Positions 1-9,500 of a stretch of 13,337 bases of DNA are shown here, piece after piece (position 1 is the stretch's first letter; each line of letters opens with the position of its first letter). A program made the position numbers and the translations under genes. This stretch comes from Desulfobacterales bacterium (GTDB taxonomy: Bacteria > Desulfobacterota > Desulfobacteria > Desulfobacterales > 4be13): positions 1 to 13,337 of the forward strand of contig JAOZRQ010000087.1 in assembly GCA_029940115.1 (NCBI GenBank). The letters are read 5' to 3'. Under the pieces are notes generated by a model. That model had not been told where the DNA came from and searched no databases. It saw only the letters and a list, made by a program, of their open reading frames with translations.

Positions 1-14
1 TATGCGGTTTCCAT
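1..14 (-). CDS. Start of a downstream gene, probably a PIN-domain toxin (partial)
   Basis: Only the first four codons and part of the fifth are inside the window: Met-Glu-Thr-Ala, then TA. The ATG overlaps the TGA stop of the upstream antitoxin-like gene (TGATG), the usual sign of translational coupling. DUF104-type antitoxins are normally followed by a PIN-domain (VapC-like) ribonuclease gene, and many PIN toxins of this class open with a Met-x-x-x-Tyr-Ile-Glu-Thr-Ser type sequence; the visible start is compatible with that. The identity is inferred from context and not from any visible domain, because the rest lies beyond the left edge. Confidence 0.45.
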
Positions 15-307
15 CACTGCCCACGCTCTGAGATGATGATTTCCGAAAGCGGCCTTCCCGGCACGCGTCCCAGTTTTTCGGCAAGCCTGATACGCTCCTC
101 TTTGGGTACCGGGTCGGGCGGGGGATGTCTTGGCCGGCGATGACGCATCAGGCCAGCCTTGATCATGATCTGAACAACCTCATCCCTTTCATCAACTGGC
201 TGTCCCGGCAGTATGATGACACGAACCGCCTCATTTTCACATAAATCTGGTGGATGCAAAAGACGCAGGCAACCGTTTTCATATACGGCAGGAATCTCTC
301 CAAGCAT
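14..307 (-). CDS. DUF104 / AF2212-like antitoxin
   Basis: A small protein of 97 aa from the chosen ATG. Its N-terminal part reads IPAVYENGCLRLL, then a run of acidic residues and VRVIILPG, the small beta-rich pattern of DUF104 (AF2212-like) antitoxins. The C-terminal tail (EERIRLAEKLG, then GRPLSEIII) resembles the helical tail of longer members that is thought to hold the toxin. The role is therefore probably antitoxin to the PIN-domain protein encoded just downstream, whose ATG overlaps this stop codon. Three starts are possible: TTG at 328, ATG at 319 and ATG at 307. I choose 307 because GAGG lies six bases upstream and because the family domain begins almost at once; 319 has no visible ribosome site and would give 101 aa. 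A 7-bp direct repeat (AAGTTGC twice, 320-333) just upstream might serve autoregulation, but this is speculative. The middle segment RHRRPRHPPPDP is basic and Pro-rich, probably a flexible linker. Confidence 0.78.
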   Translation of the reverse strand: MLGEIPAVYENGCLRLLHPPDLCENEAVRVIILPGQPVDERDEVVQIMIKAGLMRHRRPRHPPPDPVPKEERIRLAEKLGRVPGRPLSEIIISERGQ

Positions 308-328
308 AATTTGCCTCATAAGTTGCAA

Positions 329-577
329 GTTGCAAAATAGATAAACATAAGTTCACGCCATGTCATTCCTGCGAAAGCAGGATTCCACAGTTCCCCTTGT
401 TGAGAATTGGATTCCTGCGTTCGCAGGAATGACAGCGAAAGTTGTTGCATGTCACATCATCATCAAAAATAGGGAACCACAAGGATTGGATGTGATAAGG
501 AGAGTATCTCACCGTCCGCAAAATCCTTCCCAAACCCGATCCCGTGGTCTTGAAAACATGGAACGCTCCCGAGCGCA
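329..577. other. Intergenic stretch between the giant gene and the antitoxin gene
   Basis: No gene is convincing here. The open frames on both strands that cover it start inside, or run through, the palindromic repeat at 361-434 and have no ribosome site or recognisable protein features. No clear terminator follows the giant gene's stop. The stretch also holds the antitoxin's alternative start codons at 317-328 and the putative upstream control region. Confidence 0.5.
361..434. repeat. Palindromic intergenic repeat (REP/MITE-like)
   Basis: The two ends are perfect inverted copies, TGTCATTCCTGCG on the left and CGCAGGAATGACA on the right. Each arm is itself a small hairpin: TTCCTGCGAAAGCAGGA on the left and TTCCTGCGTTCGCAGGAA on the right. 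The whole is about 74 bp. The TCATTCCTGCGAAAGCAGGA type of sequence is a widespread dispersed intergenic repeat in many Proteobacteria and Desulfobacterota. It may act as an RNA hairpin between the giant gene and the antitoxin gene, or simply be a mobile repeat. Confidence 0.75.
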
Positions 578-3500
578 TCACCTGCTGTTCACAATCGGCA
601 TGATGTCGAGGATGGTGATGCATCCGTCCTCATCAAGGTCGTAGAAGCGGTCATAGTCCGGGTCGCCGATGCAGGTGTTCCAGATCGCTTGGACCCTTTC
701 GATGTCATCCTCTGTGGTTCCGTCACAGTCGGAATCGTAAAGGTCGCAGGCTTTGGGTTCGCTCACATAGACGGTCTGGTCCGCCGAGATCTCCACGTCA
801 ATATTGACTGCCTGATGCGCCTCAATCGGGATGTTCAGGGTCTCCTCCGAGGAAACACCATCGTGCCGAGTGATTCTCAACTGGCAGGTGCCGTTCTCCG
901 CACCGCGCAGGACCATGCGATAATGGTCATCCCCCTCCTGATCATCCCTTTCAGGCAGGGATATCTTCCGACATCCAGATTCGTCGGACCCGAAGGTCGC
1001 CCCGGGAAGGGTTCCGCCCTCCTTGCCGATCACCCGCTCCTCACCATCATACGTCCGCAGGGGGTCATACATCAGCATCTCCGCGCCGCCGTCGGTCTTA
1101 ACGGAGAACAGCGGGGTGTCAGGCATCTCGACATGCTCCAAGATCAGCTTGCCGAGTTTCGAGTCTCTCCAGTCAGTCCACCTGTCATCCCGCCTCTTTT
1201 TCCTGCTTCTCTCCGGAGGGTTGACCAACGAATCCAAAGAGGGAACAGCGTTGACCGTCACGCCGGTGATCTGGACGATCAGGTCGTTGTAGTCCCGGTC
1301 GCTGCCGGGGCTTCGCAGGTCGATGTCCTCATACACGAAGGCCTTGCCCATCTTGCTGATATCCGCGACTTGGCCCAGGTGCATGCCGTAATCCGCATTC
1401 GGGGATATGATCGAGAACAGGGGGCGTTTCGCCGGATCCTCGATGAACGGGTCTATGGCGGCCTCCTCAAATGAGGCATTCGGAATCAGGATGGTGGCGA
1501 TCCGATCTCCCGGAGTCATGTCAAGATGCTTTGTCCCGAGATAGGGACCGCGATTATGGTCTCCCCACTCCCCGTCGAACACCCCTCGGAATCGTGCGCC
1601 CTCTTTTCCGTCGGAAAACACGATGCAACCTTCCTCACATGCCTTCCTGGAATCTTCTGTGTTCGAGGTGAGTACCCGCCGGATCGCTTCCCTGATGAAC
1701 TCGTACTTGGTCAGGGATTCCATGCCGGTCAGGCTGAATACGCCAAACTCTCCCCTGTGATAGGCACCGCCATCATACAGCCAGTCTATCTTCACGACCC
1801 CGTCAGCTCCCACGACGAATATTCCCGGCCTAAACGCCAAGTTCGGCACGGACGTCACATCACGCGGATCGGACCAGCCTCTGTATTCGACCCAGGCTTT
1901 GTACTCCTCGATGTTGGCATAGCCGTCTCCGTCCGGGTCATTCAGTGCATCATACATCAAGGGATCCAGTTTTTGCCAGACCTCCCACGCATCGGCCATG
2001 CCGTCTCCGTCGGTGTCGGACGCGTCGATCACGCCGTCACAGATGGCGGCATCTGTGCCCGGGCATGTGCCATACATCACTTCAATCACATCTGGCAGGG
2101 CGTCGCCGTCGGTATCTTTCGGATACTCATCAGGCACAGAATATTCACTGTTCGGATCACTGCCAGCTTCAAACTCCTGAAGATTGGTGAATCCGTCACG
2201 GTCCGGATCGTCGGATGGGTCATCTAAGTCGTGCCAAATCTCCCATCCGTCTTTGATGCCATCCTTGTCCTCGTCTGACTTGCCCGGATTCTTGCCATAA
2301 ACATCCGTCTCCACCTTATCCGGCAGCCCATCGTTATCCGAATCCTTGGGCTGGTACGGTTCAGGTATGGACTCCCAATCCAACGGATGACTGCCGGCCT
2401 TGAACTCCTCAAGGTTGGTGAAGCCATCTTCGTCCAAGTCGTCATCTGCCAGCAGGTCTCCCAAGCCGTCAGGGTCATGGGAGCGTTCCCATACATCAGG
2501 CATACCATCATCGTCCGCATCCTCATTGAAATCGACGAGACACGCCTCATCAGATGATGGATTGTCCTGTGTGGAATCCGGATCAAGCGGGTCGCTTCCA
2601 GCATTGAACTCCTCAAGATTGGTAAATCCGTCGCCATCTGCGTCATCCTCTGCCTCATCTGCAGATGAAGGCTCAAATCCGTGACAGACTTCCCAACCGT
2701 CCGTCATGCCGTCGTCATCCGTGTCCGCCTTCTCCTTGCTGGTTCCGTAATCTGCTTCAACCACATCCGGCAGACCATCACCATCGGAATCTTGAGGTTG
2801 ATACGGGATAGGCACGGAATCTGGGTCATTCGGATCGCTTCGGGCCTCGAACTCCTCAAGGTTGGTGAAGCCGTCTCCATCCGCATCATCCATAGGATCA
2901 TCCACTCCGTTGAAGAACTCCCACCCGTCCGTCATCCCGTCAGCATCCTCATCCGCCACTTTCGGATCATTTACGAGTTCTTTTTCCACCACATCCGGCA
3001 TGCCGTCATCGTCCGAATCTATGGGGCGATGGGAATTGGGCATGTCATCCGGATCGTTGGGATCGGTTCTGGCCTCATATTCCTCAAGGTTGGAAAATTC
3101 ATCTTCGTCTGGGTCGTCATGGCCATCCTTCTTTTTGGCCGGATCCAGCCCGTGATAGACTTCCCATCCGTCCTTGACGCCGTCACCGTCGCTGTCCGGG
3201 TTGTCCGGGTCGGTTCCAAATTTTCCTTCGTCCTCGCCTTCCCCAGCCGCCTCAATCACATCGGGCAGGCCATCGTGATCCGAGTCTTCGGGATGCAGAA
3301 CGGGCCGATTCTCCGGGTTGACATTCGGATCAGTCGGATCGGTCATGGCCTCGTATTCGTCAAGATCGGAGAATCCGTCGCCGTCGGAATCGCCATCCGG
3401 GTCATTTGCCACTACTGGATCAAAGTCGTAGTAATCCTCCCATCCATCAAGCAAGCCATCTTCGTCACTATCCAGATCCGGCACATTGGGATCCATGCCC

Positions 3501-6500
3501 AGATGGATCTCCCATCCGTCGTTCAGGCCGTCGCCATCGGTGTCTGCCTCAGCCACAAGGGGATCCAGGCCGTGATACACTTCCCATCCGTCGCCCAGGC
3601 CGTCGCCGTCGGTATCCCATGTGTCAGGCAATACCTCGCCATCAATCTCCGGGTCACCGGACTTTGTGCCATACTTCGCCTCAATCACATCCGGCAACCC
3701 ATCCGCATCGGTGTCTTTCCAATAGACCTCAGGCACGGATGCCGCATCATGCGGATCGCTCCCCGCGTTGAACTCATGGAGGTTGCAGAATCCGTCCGCA
3801 TCCGGGTCATCATGTGCGTCGGTCTCGTCCGTCGGCTTCAGCTCGTGATAGACCTCCCACGCGTCTTCCATGCCGTCAGCGTCACTGTCCCGGTTATCCT
3901 TTTTGGTTCCGAACTTTTCTTCAATCACATCCGGCAGTCCGTCGCCATCGCTATCCAGAGGACATTGGCTATAAGCCTTGGGGGTGGAAAGCGCATCCCT
4001 CGGATTGGTCCTGGCCTCAAACTCCTCGAGGTTGGTGAAATAATCAATATCCGGATCTTCACGCGCATCGGTCGTATCAAGCGGATCGAATCTGTAATGA
4101 ACCTCCCAACCGTCGGTCATGCCGTCGTCGTCGGTGTCGGGGTCATTCGGATCGGTTCCATAGACATCCGTCTCCATGAGGTCCGTGAGGCCGTCGCCGT
4201 CGGTGTCGGGATAGACTGGGGGCGGCTCTTTGGAATAGATGGTTGCTGTCCCCCGGCGGGTGAGGTCAGGATTTCCTCTTGACGTGGCCTCGATCTGAAG
4301 CCAATCATGCTCATCCACGCCATCTGGCAAGCGGACCTTCAGGCAAAAGCTTTTGTACTTGAAGGATTCAACGGGCACGGTGTGGTTTTCCACCACATTT
4401 AGCATCCGTCCCTCAGAATCGATCACCTCTATGTCGTAGGTGTCTCCCTCAGGGCTGTTGTTCAGGATGAACAAGGGAATGTAGGCAAAGTGGTCCGCAG
4501 TATCCTCCACCCGACTTTTCTGAACATTCATCATAAAGTCATAAATGATCTTAGAGGGATGAAGGAGGACATTCGCTGTGCCGAAGATTTCGGAAAGGGT
4601 GACACAGTCGTCCTTCAGAATGTTGTCCGCATAAATGTCCACGCGATCTTCAGCCTTGAAAATGTTCCGTGTCGCCCCTTGAAGGTCAACGACACCACAA
4701 CTTCCCACGGCAATGGTGATCGTTGATTTGGCCATCATACATTGGGGAGGGATATCTCTCAGACCAATGACCGAATTGTCTCCACCGGCAATGATCGTAT
4801 CTCCGCCACTCTTCCAGCAACCATCTGAATAGATCTTTGGCGGATCGCAAGAGACGATACTTCCTTCTCCGCACCCTTCGATGGTGCCCCGCTGAATCGT
4901 GGTCAGCGCGGTGAAGAGCAGGTGGCCCGCATGTCCCGGGTATCCGTTGCAGTGTCCGTAGTATGCTTTCCCGCCTTTGCCCGAGGCGACCCGTCCATCT
5001 GCCATATTGATCGCCATGGTGTCACCGAGAAGGATGACATCGCCGCCACTGCCAGAAAAGGAGTCTTTGCATCTTGTGCCACATCCGGAAGGTGTTTCGG
5101 ATTTGCCGCCATGCCCGCCATCCGCATTGGAGTCGCACCTGGGACCGATTTTTCCGCTGTTGACAATCTCATCCGCATAGATTTCAACGTCGCCGCCATC
5201 TCCTGCCGCCGCAAGGAAACCGAAATGATCGCCCCCTCGCCCGCCGAGAATGACACCATTCGGCCCATTATAAAAGGTGTTTCCGGCGGTCAGCATGACA
5301 TTTCGGCCCGCATCTGCGGAATTCCCATGCGTCAGCTCTTTCGCCCAAAGTGGCGGGTAGTAAATATAGACATCTTCACAATCGGAATCACAACAGATTT
5401 CTCTGGGAAGCAAGGCATCAGGATCGGCTTTGCTCAGACCATCTGCCCCCTGAATCGTCCCATCGTTATAAATGAAATCCGTCGCGAAGAGGGCGATGTC
5501 CCTGTCCGGCATGCTTTCCAACGTGCCGAAATTGGAGAGGCCCTTTATCCGGTTCTTTTTCCGCATGGTGGCGATCAGCCCCGATTTGCAAGCATCCGCT
5601 GTATTTTCCTCGGTCCATTCCTCCTCATCAGAGGGGTTGAACAGCACGGTATGCCCCTCATTGATCCGTACAATGTCACCTTCTGCGGGGGTACGGCCCA
5701 GATTCCAAGCGTTTAGGTCATCCCACGCCCCGCTTCGGACGGTCTGAATGGTCGGCGTGGTGGTTTCGTTCGTCTCAGGAAGCGGTGCGGCCAAGAAGTT
5801 CTGAGAGAGATGATTCTTCTCCACCGCCTCATAGGTCTGCTCCGAGGGAACAAACACAAATGCGTCATCAGAGGGAATCAGGCGTCCTTCCCATTCGGGG
5901 TCCACCTCAATACTGTAACCCCCTGCGATGTTCGTCACCACTTCCCTTGATGTGCCGTCCGCATTTTCCACCTTTATTGTAATGCCCGCAACAGGCAAAT
6001 CGTAATGATCATACGCATAGCCCGAAATCGTGTAGGTCGTTTTCGCCTCATCAAGTTGCCCGAGCGATCTCCGATATTCAAAAGGAAGATTGCCGGACTG
6101 GTAATCCGCCAAATTGCAGGTTGCGGAACCCTCTTCGGCGACAATCGGGTTGGTGTCGTAATACTCCTCCAGCATGTCTGGGACGCCGTCGTTGTCGTCG
6201 TCCTGGTCTCTGTTGTCGCCTATGCCGTCATCGTCCGAGTCGTACTGCTCACTAGCGTCGTTCGGAAAGGCGTCTTTTGTGTCCGGGACACCGTCGTTAT
6301 CCGAATCCAGCCATTCATCATTCGAGCCGTAGGGATCGAGATCCCAGCAGTCTCCCATTCCGTCGTGGTCACTGTCTCTCCGGCAGACTTCTGTTGTTCC
6401 CAGAAGACAAGACTTTCCTGCCTCGCCCTTGGCGTAGATGCTAATACTGACAAGGTCTTCGCCTGCATTGAAATCATGGTCAGCCACTTTATACTCATAC

Positions 6501-9500
6501 CAACCTTTTTCCTCACTGTAGCCAAGTGACACTCTTCTGCTGCTCACATCCGTAATACAGCAGACAAATTCATCCTCGTCCGGGATCGGCGACTGAATCT
6601 CGGCCCAGAATTCCGAAGCAACACCTGATGCCAGCCTGACCCATATCGCGGCTTTTCCATCATCATTCAATGACTGAGGTAATGAGACATCCCCAACTAG
6701 GGAGTCATTGTCAGCGTACATCCTTCCATCACCAATTTTGTGATTTCTCGCTATCTCCCCATCCCCTTCGTCATTTCCGGTGCTGTTACCATCATCGTTG
6801 ATCTGAGGGGTCTGATTTTTCCCACTAAGTTTTTTCGCTCTTGCTATCGCTCTCGTAGCGTTGACAAAAGCTTGGCGGGTACTGACGCCGTCTGTCACGC
6901 TGTTCCAGAAATACTTGGAAAATGAAACTTCCCCTTCAAGAAGAAAATGGGCTGGCTCATCTTTGGCAGCACTGGTGATCAGAATCCGCTCTTTCCCAGC
7001 AGGGGGGGACAAGAGAGGGATAAAACTTCCGGAATGGCAGGCGTCATAAATGACAGTAACTTTGCCCGGAATTTTCTCCTGCAAATCATCCAGCCATTTA
7101 TCCAAGTTGTCATCGGTTTCATCAGCGGCTGAGAGCGTTTTTTCCGAGGTCATCTGGAAAACACCGTCATCGCCTGTCCCGACCATATACAATACCAGAT
7201 CCTGTGTGTCAGCGTCACCGAGAAGTTCAATGACCTCCTTCAGTTTTTCCGGGGAAGAACCGAAGATGAAACTAGGTGTTATCCCTTCAATCGTCGCACC
7301 GATTGGTGTCAGAAAAGATATGTCGTCATCGGAATAGCCTTGAGAAGACAGAGCATTATAGGCTAATACGCCCATCATCCCAACAGCATTTGAAAGGCTT
7401 TCCGTCTGAGATTCGCCCAGAATAATAATGGCCTTCCGGCTTAGAGGCGAATCAACTTTTACGGTAAGCAGTTTCGGTGGAGAGGTGTTTCCAACACTGT
7501 CTCTGGCGTAAATGAACACCTGATAGTCTCCTGGGCTGTCAAATCCTTTATAAGTTCCTTTGTAGCCGCCGTCCCCTTTTGAAAGTTCCACAATGGGCAT
7601 GTCTGTCAGCGCCTCATCCGAAAGGCTTTCGTTGTGATCCGGCTCTATGATCTCTGCCCAAACACGGGCGATCCCGTCATCGTCTGTCACGTCAATGGCG
7701 GATAGTTCGGCAGTGTTATCGTGGATATCGCTTACAAATGAGTCTTCTATCTTCGGCATGTTTCTGTATATGAACATGCCATTGCCGATATAAGTCTCCC
7801 CGGCCAGTTCTCCGTCTTCATCATCTTCATAGGTGCCGTTGCCATTCTCAGGGATATAATCTCCGGTGCAGTTGTCATCCAGAAGCGGGGCCTGTTTTTT
7901 GGCTCCTCCCATCGCGTCATGGGCTAGACGAAATGCTTTGCCGATATTCTGGCCATTGAAAACACCGTTCCAGAAATAGCTTGAAAAAGAAATCGAACCC
8001 TGACTGAAAAATTTTGCCCGCTTAACATCTGATGCGCTGGTTATTACGATCCTTTCTTTTCCTTCAGTTATCAGATCGCTGTCAAGTTTAAGCTCATCCA
8101 TAAAGCTACCGGAATAGCAGGCTTCATAAATCACGATGATCTTCCCTGATATGCTATCCTGAAGCATATCCAGCCACCCTGCCAGCTCGGATGCCTCTAA
8201 AGCTTCCTCACTTTCATTTAAGCGAAAGGTGTTGCTCCCGCCATGATCCACAATATATAATACCACATCATGGATATCGGGACCGCTTGCCCAGTCTGTG
8301 AGGGCATATTGCAAATTTCCCTTCATGGTGTCGGCGTCCACTTCTGCTTTGCCGTCGCCGTTCAGGTCAAGGTCGAGATTTGAACTCAGATAGTAGATCG
8401 TATCCTTGGTGAATCCCTGATAGATCAGAGCCCTATACGCAAAATTGGCGGACAGTTCGGTCTTGTCCCAAAGATAATCCTTTTCGTATTTACGTCCGGC
8501 TACAATGATGGCCTTCATCTTTTCATCCGCGCCTTGGCCTTTTCTGAACACCTGAATCCGATGATTCCCAGTATCCGCGACATAAATTTTCCCGTCTTCA
8601 TCCACATCAATGCCGCAGGGAAAGACCACCTGTCCGATCTCATGGCCCGGCTCACCGATCTGGGTGCAGAATTCGGCCTTCTCCGCATCCAAGCGGAACT
8701 TCCAGATACGATAGTTGTCCTCACCGGTTGAGACATACAGGAACTCCTTCCCCTGTTTCGGATCATACGCGATCGTCAGTCCGGTATATTCAACGGATGT
8801 CCCTGTGATCTCCGATTCTCCGGAAAGCTTGATTTCCCAGCCCTCCAGACGATCTCCTTGGTCATTGAATTTCTGGACACAATTGCAGTCTTGATTGACC
8901 GAATAGACATTTCCCTTTTGGTCAACCGCCACTCTGACCGGAGACTGTGCGTTCCATTGCTTCACATACGTCCCGTCTGTCTTGAACTTACGGATCTGGT
9001 TTTGTCCCAAATCCGCAACATAGACAAAACCCTCCCGGACGGCAATGCCCACAGGCAACAAAAATTTGTACGGTCCGGTCTCCAGTTTGCCGTCTATGAT
9101 GGCATGCTCTCCCCATGTGTTCAGATGGGTGCCATCGGGGCCAAACTTCCGGATACGGGCATTTAAAGTGTCCGCCACATAGATGTTCCCCTCATGATCG
9201 ACCGCAACATCCGTGGGAAATTCAAATTGGTCATCACCGCCCCATTGGCGGAGAAATTCTCTATTACTCCGTCTGAATTTCTGAATCCGGTTGTTCCCCG
9301 AGTCCGCCACATAGACGAAGTCGCCATACACCGCCACGCCGAGGGGCGACTGGAATGTTCCCGGAGTGGTGTTCGCACTACCCCATTTGGAGAGAAAATT
9401 CCCCTCTGAATCAAACTTCTGAATGCGCTGGTTCCCAGTATCCGCAACATAAACGAAGCCTCGGTGATCAATTGTGACATCTTTGGGGGATTTGAATTTC

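Noticed and set aside
360..644. Frames on either strand across 360-644
   Set aside because: They start in or run through the palindromic repeat, and overlap the 3' end of the giant gene without support.
689..2227. Plus-strand open frames of 261 and 233 codons
   Set aside because: Both are antisense to the well-supported DUF4114 and repeat parts of the giant gene and show no independent protein features.
1841..4210. Regularly spaced repeats as a possible CRISPR array
   Set aside because: The repeats are imperfect, of uneven spacing and in frame with a coding sequence. They code for calcium-binding loops.
2681..4282. Long open frame of 533 codons on the plus strand
   Set aside because: It lies wholly opposite the Asp-rich repeat array. 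GAC/GAT-rich sense codons read as GTC/ATC in reverse and rarely give stops. The product is a monotonous Val/Ile/Arg/His repeat, with no ribosome site or known domain.
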